A stretch of DNA of 64,000 bases, from the NCBI RefSeq assembly GCF_016587435.1, contig NZ_BNJJ01000002.1, forward strand, positions 1 to 64,000, given 5' to 3'. Position 1 is the first letter of the stretch. Every line of letters begins with the position of its first letter. Position numbers and translations under genes: made by a program. The notes below the pieces were generated by a model. The model was given only the letters and a program-made list of their open reading frames with translations, did not search any database and was not told the DNA's origin. This stretch comes from Dictyobacter formicarum (GTDB taxonomy: Bacteria > Chloroflexota > Ktedonobacteria > Ktedonobacterales > Ktedonobacteraceae). This document shows, in pieces, positions 43,166-51,777 of this stretch.

Positions 43166-45092
43166 CGTATTCGAGGAAGTGGCAATCTTTGCACAAGTCC
43201 TTACCCACGAGGGAATCCTGAAAGCTGTCGCTGGGCAGGTGCGCTTCGCCCGCGCGCGCTTTGGCCATTACGACCTCATCGATTTTGTCGCCGTCCTGAT
43301 CGGCTACGCCGTTTCGGGCGAACCCACCTTGCTGGCTTTTTACAAACGGCTCGCTCCGTTTGCCGGGCCGTTCATGGCGCTCTTTGGCCGAAATCTCTTA
43401 CCCCATCGCTCAACCCTGTCCCGGTTTCTTGCCGCTCTCGATCAAGCCAGCGTGGAAGCGCTCCGGACGCTCTTTCAAAAGGATCTGCTTGCCCGCAAAC
43501 CGTTTCCTTCCCCCGGCGGCCTGTTCGACCGGACAGGGAAGCAGTGGTTCGTCGTCGATGTGGACGGAACAAAACAAGCCGCCCGTCAACGTGCATTGCC
43601 GCAAACGGAGTCATTGCCTGCTCCTCATCGTCGTTTTGATCAGGTGTGCGCGCCGGGCTATCAGGGGCGCAAGCGGGGAGAAGTGGTACGCACCCGCACA
43701 GTTCTCCTCCAGGCGAATACACATCAGTTTCTCGGCACGTTTGGTGGGACAGGCAATGGGGATTACCGGAACGAACTGCGACGAGCCGTCCAGGTGACCA
43801 CCAGCTATGCGACACAGCTTGGGCTCCCCACTGCTTCCATCCTCGTGCGCCTGGATGGGCTGTATGGCGACGCCGCTCCCCTCCTCGATGTCCTCTCGGC
43901 TGGCCTTGGAGTGATCGTCAGAAGTCGCGCCTATCACCTGCTGGCTCTGGAAGTGGTCCAGCAGCGACTTCTGCGTGCTCCAGATCAGGTGAGCACGCAT
44001 CCAGAAAGTGGCATGACGCGAGCGCTTTATGATTGCCAGGGCGTCCCCTTGACACCAGCCGGACTCGAGGTACGCTTGGTCGTCGCAACGCATGGTGCCA
44101 CCACCTCTTCTCCTGCCGTCGGTGTTGAGCGGGATGGCACCGTCTACGAGTTGTTTGTCAGTACTCTTCCCTCCCCGGCATTTACCGCCTCGGATGTGCT
44201 TGACCTCTACCTGCATCGCGGATCATTTGAGACGGTTTTGGCAGATGAAGATATCGAGCAGGACGCGGATCGCTGGTACTCGCATACGCCGTGCGGCCAG
44301 GAGTTTGCCCAGATCCTTGCCCAATGGATTTGGAACCTTCGACTTGAACTGGGGCAACAACTCGCTTCAACCGAACCGCGCACCACTGAATTTGCTCCAG
44401 CCCTTGAGGCTGAACCTGCTAGGAAAGACAAGTCTACACCTGCTGAAAAGTCCGCTCCTTCGGTTATCTATGGTCCTCCGAAGTTCGCTCGTCCTTCGTT
44501 TACCGGGGGTTTTCCTGGCTCTGCTTTTACTCCACAACCTGATGGGACTCTGCTTTGCCCTGCCAACCATCCCCTCTATCCCCAGGAACGACGCCCCGAG
44601 CGCGATGGCTCCCTGCGGATTCTGTATGCCGCTCGCATCGGCCATTGCCGCTCCTGTCCGCTGCGGGCACAGTGTCAAGAAAGCAGTGACACGATCAAGC
44701 CCCGGAGAGTGAGCGCGGTAGTGTGGCCGCTCGAATCCTCACCCCCAACTTTTTCTCCGGCACACACCGACGCACTTGCCTCCCCACCTCGTGCTCCGGT
44801 TCCCTGGAAAGACTGGCCCCGGTGTGACATCCGGCGAAGATGGCTGAACGTGGTCCGCAGCGAAACGGTTGGCTTGACAGAAAGCTTCGCCATGCCAACG
44901 CTCTCATCCACCACGTTGTCCTCTGAGGCCATCTTGACCCGCGCAGAGCGCGCGCATTGGCGTCTCTCCTGGGAGCAGCGCTTGGCCCGCAATGCCCGTC
45001 CATTCGACGCTCCTTCCTTGACGGTCACACTTCATGGTCTGCCAGCCACCTTTGCTTCCTCTTTTGGCTTTGATCTGCGCGCCACCGCCTAA
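43089..45092 (+). CDS. DDE-transposase-like protein coupled to the serine recombinase
   Basis: This 667-residue protein starts 77 nt inside the recombinase gene. Motifs fit an RNase H-fold transposase: WFVVDVDGTKQAARQ (first Asp), ILVRLDGLYGDAAPLLDVL (second Asp) and YLHRGSFETVLADEDIEQDA (Glu, IS4-like Y-R-x-FE pattern). A linker of about 80 residues rich in Ala, Pro and Ser is followed by a Cys cluster CRSCPLRAQC like that in IS1182-type transposases. The C-terminus resumes with a conserved-looking SWEQRLARNARP. No inverted repeats could be assigned. The overlap with the recombinase gene argues for joint expression. Whether it is an active transposase or an adapted partner is open. Confidence 0.75.
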   Translation: MMKDDFTNGCDVKADVPDDQKGRHYDVFEEVAIFAQVLTHEGILKAVAGQVRFARARFGHYDLIDFVAVLIGYAVSGEPTLLAFYKRLAPFAGPFMALFGRNLLPHRSTLSRFLAALDQASVEALRTLFQKDLLARKPFPSPGGLFDRTGKQWFVVDVDGTKQAARQRALPQTESLPAPHRRFDQVCAPGYQGRKRGEVVRTRTVLLQANTHQFLGTFGGTGNGDYRNELRRAVQVTTSYATQLGLPTASILVRLDGLYGDAAPLLDVLSAGLGVIVRSRAYHLLALEVVQQRLLRAPDQVSTHPESGMTRALYDCQGVPLTPAGLEVRLVVATHGATTSSPAVGVERDGTVYELFVSTLPSPAFTASDVLDLYLHRGSFETVLADEDIEQDADRWYSHTPCGQEFAQILAQWIWNLRLELGQQLASTEPRTTEFAPALEAEPARKDKSTPAEKSAPSVIYGPPKFARPSFTGGFPGSAFTPQPDGTLLCPANHPLYPQERRPERDGSLRILYAARIGHCRSCPLRAQCQESSDTIKPRRVSAVVWPLESSPPTFSPAHTDALASPPRAPVPWKDWPRCDIRRRWLNVVRSETVGLTESFAMPTLSSTTLSSEAILTRAERAHWRLSWEQRLARNARPFDAPSLTVTLHGLPATFASSFGFDLRATA

Positions 45093-45741
45093 GCACTCGC
45101 TGCACGCTTTGTTTCTTCCCTCGATACTGTTTGACCTGGCCGCTTTTTCTCTATCGAGATATGTCAATTGTCGGCGTTTTCCTTCACTTTTTAACAATGC
45201 CAACACCTCTGTGACTCTGTTGCGATTTCTTTTACTTGAGCTTATCTCGTGGGATCGAGGGCATGGGGGTCATTGGGTTGCCAGTATAGGCGGTTCTTCT
45301 GGCTTTTCGCACGCGTGCGTTCTGTCAGCGGGTGTTTGGGTCGTGCCATGTGTGGTCCTCCAATGGGGGCGATAGCGTCTAAGTTAGGAGCGGTTTATCT
45401 TTTTTGTTCCAAACATAGTAGCAGCATCCTGCGGAAAAGGGAAGCCCCTGGTCTCTGTGTCGTGCTTTGTGGATGAGGCGGGCCGCGGGAAGAGGAAGGC
45501 GTTGTGCCTGGAGGCGTAAGCGTGCGCGAGAGTATGAGAGGAGTGCAAGAGAGTGCCGGCGAGATGCAGCAGGAGGGGTAGCGCTACATAAGCAATACCA
45601 GCGGCAGAGTAGCGGGCGAATGAGTCATAAGAAGAAATACCAATAATCTCATTTATTATGAGATTATTGGTATCAAGAAGCAAAATAGCGCAGAATACCG
45701 TTTTACATAAACAGGTATTCTGCTAAAAGGATGGAGGCCCG
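45093..45741. other. Gene-free stretch after the recombinase cassette
   Basis: I see no supported gene. The right boundary of the cassette should lie here. A perfect 16-bp-arm hairpin sits at 45637-45673. Confidence 0.35.
45637..45673. terminator. 37-nt perfect hairpin
   Basis: ATACCAATAATCTCAT (45637-45652), loop TTATT, then the exact inverse (45658-45673). It lies 70 bp downstream of the coiled-coil gene that ends at 45742 on the minus strand. It lacks GC pairs and a clear U-run, so a terminator is only one reading; a small inverted-repeat element is another. Confidence 0.5.
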
Positions 45742-46588
45742 CTAAGGATTGTTACCTTGAGCGTCATTCATTTTTTGCTTTTCGTATTCCTCAACTCTTG
45801 CTCTTCTTTGGTTTACGTTCCATTCTGAAGTGCTCAAATAAGCCGGAATATTTTGATTTTTTACGATTTGCTGCCATTCTAATGCTTTATTCCAGTAATA
45901 GAGAGCGTCTGTGCCATCGGGCATAATGCGTAGAGTCTTCCATTTTGACGGTTTCGATGGATCGGGAAGAAAGTAATCGACTTCCTCGAGATAACTCATG
46001 ACCATACGAACGGCTACCTCGCTTGAGGGATCTAGTGCGAGGAGTTCCGTTGCCCATTCTTCTACCTCCCAGGGAGGGGAAATCATTGCAGCAATGACAA
46101 GCTCTTTCCTGATAAATTGGAAACTTCCATTCAGTTGTGTAATCTGAGCATTAAATTTCTCTACACTGTCTGTAAGCTGCGCCTGAAATTTTGCTTCCAA
46201 TTGGGTTATTTGTGTTTCAAATGCTTTTACGTTATCAGCAATCTGGGTCTGAAACTTCCCCTCCTGATCTTTCAAGCGTTGCTCAATAAGGTCATTAGTT
46301 CGCGTTTCTACCTGCTTGTCTACTTTTTGATCTAAGTTTGCCCACCAGTAAGCAACAGCGAACGCGCCAAGAAAGGTGAGAAGTGTTGCTGCAATACCAA
46401 AGACGGCGGCTGTCAGACCTGCAATAGACCAGGAATCTATAACACATACATGCTGTGTATCCGTCGAGCAAATTGGTGAAAAGACTATTTTTCAAAGTGA
46501 TACCAACAAAAAAGACAATCAGAATTCCGATAAAGGCACAGAAGACCGCTATAAATGGATCTCTACGTCTCTTTGTTACCTTCGCCAT
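45742..46588 (-). pseudogene. Two-helix membrane coiled-coil protein, frameshifted
   Basis: The first frame (46588 to about 46490) reads MAKVTKRRRDPFIAVFCAFI followed by GILIVFFVGITLK, one membrane helix. The next frame continues VFSPICSTDTQHVCVIDSWS and a second helix (GLTAAVFGIAATLLTFLGAF), then a coiled coil with heptad-like repeats (FQTQIADNVKAFETQITQLE, AKFQAQLTDSVEKFNAQITQ). A globular C-terminal domain follows (MISPPWEVEEWATELLALDP) to the stop at 45742. The total is about 280 codons. A run of five A on the minus strand (about 46493) with one A fewer would restore a single frame. The function is unknown; the layout suggests a surface or membrane scaffold. Confidence 0.6.
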
Positions 46589-46737
46589 TCGATATTCCTT
46601 GCCCTTGCTACTGAATAGGAAAGTTCTTCATAACTTCCTCATATGTTTCCTGAGCGACGGCTACAAGCTCTTAGCGTGGTTTTCCGGTCCATTAATACTC
46701 TCAACCCTAATAGGGGTCTATACCTGATGTTTGGCCT

Positions 46738-46897
46738 GTGACGGGCGGTTCTGTGTCACTATTCCCAGCTCTCGGTGGCTGTGTGACTCCCGGCCAACCG
46801 TCACACTATGAAAAGCAGATACCCCTCATTGTGACCGCCTCGTCGGCGTCACATGCTCCAGGCCTGGTCACCTTCGTGACGTGGCTGCCGCCGTCAC
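46738..46897. repeat. Array of four GTGAC-N12-GTCAC units
   Basis: Four 22-bp units start at 46738, 46783, 46831 and 46876 (steps of 45, 48 and 45 bp). Each is GTGAC, twelve variable bases, then GTCAC. The inner bases and the spacers are not conserved. A diverged GTAAC-N8-GTTAC follows at 46931-46948 and a lone GTGAC at 46984. The array lies 150-310 bp upstream of the membrane coiled-coil gene. 46589-47197 contains no supported gene. Confidence 0.75.
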
Positions 46898-47105
46898 GGT
46901 TGGAGATCTCCGCCACCTCTCACTCATTCCGTAACGGGCCATCGTTACGCGAAGCCAGCTTCCCCTGGATCGCCGAGCGGTGCGTGACGGAGTTTCCGTA
47001 GCAACTGGACAAAAATCGACGTTACGCATTGAGCATAGTTGTAAGGTTGCTGTCACCAGCCACAAAATAAAAGGGTAGTGCCACACAAATTGTTGGTAAA
47101 TGCCC

Positions 47106-47180
47106 CGAGAAGTGGGCAGATCTGGCCCGCAAACGTGAAACATTGCCCTCAATCTTGAGCATCAGGACACATGTTTCCTA
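47106..47180 (+). repeat. Dispersed coding-like repeat, copy 2
   Basis: This is the plus-strand relative of 29366-29445. The frame reads GSATQIVGKCPEKWADLARK, then ETLPSILSIRTHVS and stop. It is probably the C-terminal end of an unidentified mobile-element protein. Confidence 0.5.
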
Positions 47181-47197
47181 ACAAACCGCTTCCAATC

Positions 47198-47228
47198 TAG
47201 TTCCTTTCACCAAAATTTTGTAAATTGG
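47198..47228. repeat. 31-bp inverted repeat, left copy
   Basis: The sequence starts TAGTTCCTTTCACCAAAATT and is the perfect inverse of 50791-50821. The pair encloses the exonuclease gene and the IS1182 element. Confidence 0.9.
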
Positions 47229-47233
47229 CCTCC

Positions 47234-47344
47234 GAGTATGAATGGATACTGTTGCTACATTCGTTTACCACGCTGAAATGGACAGAACGCCATGCTCAGA
47301 TTGAGCACCAAGAAATAATTTAGCAACAGTATCCATTCATACTC
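47234..47344. mobile_element. 111-bp element with 24-bp perfect inverted ends
   Basis: The 24 bp at 47234-47257 (starting GAGTATGAATGGATACTGTT) are exactly inverted at 47321-47344, with 63 bp between. 21 bp of the arm recur alone at 17231-17251, and a 10-bp match (GAGTATGAAT) is seen at 59441-59450. There is no gene inside. It may be a MITE or two abutting ends of an unknown IS. Confidence 0.65.
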
Positions 47345-47546
47345 AAGGGCCATATTGGGCTAACTGCAACGAACAGGCATCCGCAATGGTACGTGCTGAA
47401 TAGCCTGTTCGCCATTGCTTTTCAGGATCAGCCAGCAGCTTCTGCCAATTTTGTGGGCCTACGGTCGGGGGATACATCTTATTCGATACCCCATGAAAAG
47501 TTATTGCGTATTTAAGCTTCTTCTGCGCTTCTTTGCGCTGCCACAT

Positions 47547-48422
47547 TCATCTCTCGCGCCACCTCGGAACCCGCCCGGGGAACTTTTCATCGCCCAGCCG
47601 GTGGCAGACATCTTTCAGCCGTGTGTAGGCGCCCTGCCATTTCAGATCGGCGAGCGTTTCCTTCAATGGCACATCCTCGCGCAGTGTAGCCAGTTTGCGG
47701 AAAAGCAGCGCCTCAGCCCTGTGCTGTGCCAGGCTCTCGGCCAGACGCGCCGCGCGGCTGGCGCTCAACCCCCAGGTTTGCGGGTCTGCAGGGATCGCCT
47801 CGAGGTGCTCGTATTTTGCAAGCACGGCCGCCGCGGATTTTTCACCCCAGCCCGGGATGCCGGGGAAGCCGTCGGCCGCATCGCCCACCAGCCCCAGCCA
47901 GTCGGGGATCGACTGTGGGCGCACGCCAAATTTCTCCACCACGCCCGCCTCATCGATGAGAATATTGCGGCGGCGGTTCCAGCCAACGATGCGGCTTCCA
48001 GAGACCAGCTGGGCCAGATCTTTATCCGGCGAGCAGATCACGATCTGTTCGACCCCATCTTCGTTCTTGAAACGGGCGGTCGCGCTGGACAGGGCATCGT
48101 CGGCCTCGAACTCCACCATCGACCAGACCACCAGCCCAAGCGAGGAAACCGCCTCTTCGGCCAGCGGGAACTGGGCTATCAGGTTGGGGTCAACGCCCGC
48201 GCCGGTCTTGTAGCCGGGGTACTGGTCGTTACGGAAGGACTCGATCACGTGATCGAACGCGCAGGCCACGTGGGTGATGCCAGGCGTCGTCAACAGCATC
48301 AGCAGGCTGCGTAAAAGGCCCAGCGTTGCGCCGACCTCGCGCCCATCCGGTGCCTTGCGCGGCGGCGCGCCGAAGTGGCTGCGAAACAGCTCATAGGTAC
48401 CATCCACCAGGTAGATCTTCAT
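47547..48422 (-). CDS. 5'-3' exonuclease / flap endonuclease (Pol I N-domain type)
   Basis: This 291-residue stand-alone homologue of the DNA polymerase I 5'-nuclease domain has metal-binding and PIN motifs: YLVDGTYELFRSHF, ACAFDHVIESFRNDQYPGYK, EFEADDALSSATARF and CSPDKDLAQLV. The helix-3-turn-helix segment GLVGDAADGFPGIPGWGEKS binds DNA. It would remove RNA primers or flaps. The start at 48422 gives MKIYLVDGT, as in the family. The gene lies between 31-bp inverted repeats together with an IS1182 copy, so its position may be secondary. The frame is complete. Confidence 0.9.
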   Translation of the reverse strand: MKIYLVDGTYELFRSHFGAPPRKAPDGREVGATLGLLRSLLMLLTTPGITHVACAFDHVIESFRNDQYPGYKTGAGVDPNLIAQFPLAEEAVSSLGLVVWSMVEFEADDALSSATARFKNEDGVEQIVICSPDKDLAQLVSGSRIVGWNRRRNILIDEAGVVEKFGVRPQSIPDWLGLVGDAADGFPGIPGWGEKSAAAVLAKYEHLEAIPADPQTWGLSASRAARLAESLAQHRAEALLFRKLATLREDVPLKETLADLKWQGAYTRLKDVCHRLGDEKFPGRVPRWRER

Positions 48423-48687
48423 AGAATATCCGGTGCTCCTTCCGTAATTTCAGAATTGTCCAATCGCTGCTAAAATAGACATCACCATAGGGCGAGTGAA
48501 GGAATATCCTCCAACTCATGCGGCTTCGCATAGTGAAGCGGAGAGAGGTTATCGAGCCCCACATGCTGGTCGCTCTTGATGATAAAAATTGATCCATGTC
48601 TCAGCCGCTCGCAAAAACTCCCTCAGCATATAACTCTTCCGTTTTGTTTCCATGCGATCCAATACCTCTCCTTGTTGTTCTGTTTAG
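48423..48687. other. Spacer between exonuclease gene and IS1182
   Basis: 265 bp with no supported gene. It contains the upstream region of the exonuclease gene. Confidence 0.3.
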
Positions 48688-50499
48688 TATAGCGGCTCTT
48701 CCGCGTTTTGACACTGTTGGCGAACTTCTCAAACTCAAGCAGCTAAGGCTGCAAAGTGAGAGGTTCGTGTCTTGGCAACGGACGGTTCTTCCAACCAGGC
48801 TAACACACGCACGATGTTCATTGCTGTGGCACAGGCAAGATGTTGGAGATGGGTTTTAGAAAATCCTTCATACCGACTTCGGCGCATGTCAAACGCTCGT
48901 ACTCCCTGTGACATCGTCGCCTCGATCCCAGCTCGTTGGTCGTAGACCTTCCAGAACTCAGAAGTTTTTTCGCGTGCTCTGGCCTTCTCTAAGGCCATGT
49001 GATGTTCCTCTTTCCTGACGGTAATCGTTCGTCGATCCGTCCTGGTACATTGAGAACGGCAAGGGCATGCTTGGCAATCCTTGGTCGAAAACTTGATTTT
49101 GATGACCTCATTGTCACGTCGATCAATGGCTGGCGTCCAACTTGAACTTGGGTGCCCAGTTGGACAGATGGCTTGTTGTGCAGGCCAATCGATCTGGAAA
49201 CTGCTGGCTGCAAAACCCTGTTTGGCCTGGCCTTGCCACTTGTTATCCGCTCTGGTTGGAGCGATCAAATCAATTCCATAGTCCACCTGGCTGGCGACGA
49301 ATTGTTTGGACTCTGCATAGTTCGTGTCGGTCAAATGCTCTTTGGGCAGTAATTGCTTGTCTTTTAAGGCTTGATGGATCACTGGCGTCACATCGACATC
49401 TCCCTTCCCAGCAGGACTCGTTTCAACATGTGTGATCAGCCGAGGTTGGTCCTCATCACAGCTTTCCGTCAGATGCACTTTGTATCCCACCCACCAGGTC
49501 GTGAGTTTGCGACCATATGTCGCCTCAGTATCATAGGGGGAGCAAATCATCGTTGCCGGCGGTGGAATATTGTCATCGGAACGAAAGTGGACATGTCCAT
49601 CGACCAGTTCAAAGTGCTGGAGCCACACGCGTCGCAAGGTTTGCACCGCCGGAACCTGGTACAACCAGTGGAGCTCTGGAGTGGTGTCAATTGCATTGAG
49701 CAACTGGTATCCATCAGCTCCTATCGTTTGAGCCGCTGCGATGCGCTTGATTGTGTCCCGTGGGAAGCGATGCTCCTCCATCCGATGGTCATAGCGGATA
49801 TGCCATTCTTCTGGAGCAAACGACTGAAGCCAGGTGGGAGCAACAACAGCCAGGCTGTTTAAGGTGGCACGAAAGGTCTCACCAACACACATCACGCGAT
49901 GTAAGGCACGGACTTTGGCTAAGATGTGGGTGGCATCTGTGCGCTGTCTCCCACCGGCTTTGACAAGACCTCGTTGTTTGAAATGATCGAGCATCGTGTC
50001 AAACAGGAGATATTCAGCATTGCCTCCAAGGAGTCGTGAGCGAAACTCACTCAGGACCGAGAAGTCAAAGCCACTATCTTCTAATTCTAAGCTGAGTGCG
50101 TATTTCCAATCGAGGCGAGCGCGCACTGCGTCGGCCGCTTGTCGATCAGATAGTTCCTCAGCGAATTGCATAATGGTAATCAAGGCTAGTCTCCAAGGAG
50201 CCAGAGCGGGTTGACCGTTTTGCGGAAAAAGGGCAGCGAACGCTTCATCTTGGTAGAGAATACCGAGTTCGTCTCGCATGCGGATAAAGGTGCTCCCTTT
50301 TGGGAAGGCTGCCTTGGCAACGCGCGCTGTTTCTTGAGGTACGGGATGAATAGGTTCTGGTTTGAGTGACATATCCTTCTCCTCTTTGGCTCAGAGCTTG
50401 CTTTACGATCTCTTCTTGTCCGAGCATAACAGGTTTCCTCTCATTTAGCGAGGGGAAGGGAGTTCGCCAACAGTGTCAAAGTGCGGGAGATCCAGTATA
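48688..50499 (-). mobile_element. IS1182-family insertion sequence
   Basis: The ends share TTTGACACTGTTGGCGAACT in inverted orientation (about 48707-48726 and 50461-50480), extended outward by an imperfect repeat to the TATA on each side. One transposase gene fills the element. The outermost bases are approximate. Confidence 0.8.
48735..50372 (-). CDS. IS1182-family transposase
   Basis: This 545-residue transposase has the N-terminal domain (AFAALFPQNGQPALAPWRLA, AVRARLDWKYALSLELEDSG), a catalytic core with GYKVHLTESCD, LTDTNYAESKQF and DLIAPTRADNKWQ, the Cys cluster CQACPCRSQC and the Glu segment RAGIEATMSQGVRAFDMRR. It closes with the Arg-rich helix ending in NIVRVLAWL. The length is typical of IS1182. 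The frame is intact between near-perfect inverted repeats, so it may be active. The start at 50372 follows AAGGAGAAGGATAT. Confidence 0.9.
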   Translation of the reverse strand: MSLKPEPIHPVPQETARVAKAAFPKGSTFIRMRDELGILYQDEAFAALFPQNGQPALAPWRLALITIMQFAEELSDRQAADAVRARLDWKYALSLELEDSGFDFSVLSEFRSRLLGGNAEYLLFDTMLDHFKQRGLVKAGGRQRTDATHILAKVRALHRVMCVGETFRATLNSLAVVAPTWLQSFAPEEWHIRYDHRMEEHRFPRDTIKRIAAAQTIGADGYQLLNAIDTTPELHWLYQVPAVQTLRRVWLQHFELVDGHVHFRSDDNIPPPATMICSPYDTEATYGRKLTTWWVGYKVHLTESCDEDQPRLITHVETSPAGKGDVDVTPVIHQALKDKQLLPKEHLTDTNYAESKQFVASQVDYGIDLIAPTRADNKWQGQAKQGFAASSFQIDWPAQQAICPTGHPSSSWTPAIDRRDNEVIKIKFSTKDCQACPCRSQCTRTDRRTITVRKEEHHMALEKARAREKTSEFWKVYDQRAGIEATMSQGVRAFDMRRSRYEGFSKTHLQHLACATAMNIVRVLAWLEEPSVAKTRTSHFAALAA

Positions 50500-50651
50500 G
50501 CAGGTACTGGACAGTTTTAGAAATCTGTTATGCGATTGACATTTCTCCACTTCAATGAGAGGTAACAGGAACGAGTGTGTTATCAAGTGTAAGGTCACAC
50601 CGATGATTGTACAGATTAAATACTCTCAACTGACCTCAATCTTGCCTTGAG

Positions 50652-50699
50652 CGGAATCAACTCGCACGCGAATGGAATATCTCAGGCGAGTTGATTCCG
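50652..50699. repeat. Hairpin with 14-bp arms
   Basis: CGGAATCAACTCGC (50652-50665) is inverted at 50686-50699 with a 20-nt loop. It lies in the gene-free stretch 50500-50890. Confidence 0.8.
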
Positions 50700-50790
50700 T
50701 CCGAAGCTGGATAGAAGCCTGCTGAAAGCATTTGAGATGAGCGTACAACCTCGCTACTTTGCACTTGGTAACAGCTTCGTTGCATTTAGC

Positions 50791-50821
50791 CCAATTTACA
50801 AAATTTTGGTGAAAGGAACTA
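50791..50821. repeat. 31-bp inverted repeat, right copy
   Basis: Exact inverse of 47198-47228. It lies about 100 bp before the truncated methyltransferase gene. Confidence 0.9.
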
Positions 50822-50920
50822 TGTCGTCTGAAGAAATCGAGGATGATGAAAAACGGCACAACCTCTCAGCATACCATAACTAGCATCAGCAAAGTTGCGT
50901 AAGATTCGGCAACGGTTCCC

Positions 50921-51544
50921 ATGGCACGTCGTGGCTATCATCTGTTGTGTCTTGAGCTTGGTGCAAACCTGGCAGCAGTGGCTCGCCGGAATGCGCGTGT
51001 CTATCCGCAAGTCCAGGTGCAGACGGTGGCGTTTGAGGACTGGCCGATAGAGAAGGGGGGCTTTGATCTTGCGCTTTCGGCAACTGCTTTCCATTGGATC
51101 GACCCCGCCATCTCCTATCAGAAAACGGCACACGCCCTCAAGCCTTCTGGAGCCATCGCCTTGTGTTGGCATGTGCATGTCCAGAGTGAGGCATCTGCGG
51201 GCTTTTTTGAGGAGGTGCAGCAGATCTATCGACCACTGGTCCCTGAACAGGAAGAGAAATATGTCCCATTACTGTGGCCCCATGAGGTCGCAGAACCGGT
51301 CAAGGCAGAAATCGAACAGACGGGCCTCTTCGGCGAGGTGACGGTACGCCGCTACCGCTGGGATGTCACCTACGATGCAGCCAGTTATCTTCGCCTGCTG
51401 GACACCTATTCCAATCACAGGGTGTTAGAGCAGCCCCGACACGACCGTCTCTTTCACGAGATCGCTGATTTGATCACTACTCGCTATCATGGTCGTATTA
51501 CGAAAGGATATCTGGCCATCCTCTACGTGGCGCATCGGAAATGA
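50921..51544 (+). pseudogene. SAM-dependent methyltransferase, N-terminus lost
   Basis: The frame begins with MARRGYHLLCLELGANLAAV, which is the second strand of a class I methyltransferase fold, and continues DWPIEKGGFDLALSATAFHW and onward to the end (207 codons). The first 50 residues or so, which should carry the SAM-binding glycine motif (E/DxGxGxG), are missing. Sequence before 50905 is unrelated and belongs to the repeat region. It is therefore a 5'-truncated gene, probably cut by the rearrangement that left the 31-bp repeat. The body is related to the methyltransferase_11/25 group; the substrate is unknown. Confidence 0.75.
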
Positions 51545-51777
51545 CCAGGCATCTTCTCTTCTAAACAACGAGAAGCGTGTAGATGCACATGGTCAATGTG
51601 TGTTTCTCTTCGCGACGGGATGGTGCCTGTATGATAATCGAGAAAACATGCTTTGAACTATCTCGTTTGTAAAGCTCCTTTCTCTTGTGACTTACCAGTT
51701 GCTCTGCTTTCTGCGGGGTATCCGCTTCTTGCCTCCACCATGAGGTGTGCTTGTCACTCTGCGCGAGAACGAGCGAA
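51545..51777. other. Spacer between methyltransferase and ISL3 unit
   Basis: No supported gene. The downstream end of the ISL3 element should lie here; I could not match it to the other end. Confidence 0.3.

Noticed and set aside
45249..45476. Small plus-strand ORFs after the recombinase cassette
   Set aside because: No ribosome binding sites, no similarity, and overlapping in several frames.
46738..46897. CRP/FNR-type sites (TGTGA-N6-TCACA)
   Set aside because: The half-site spacing is 12-14 bp, not 6, in every unit.
46738..46988. CRISPR array
   Set aside because: Only five-base half-sites are conserved; the units are 22 bp with variable interior and no uniform spacer or repeat.
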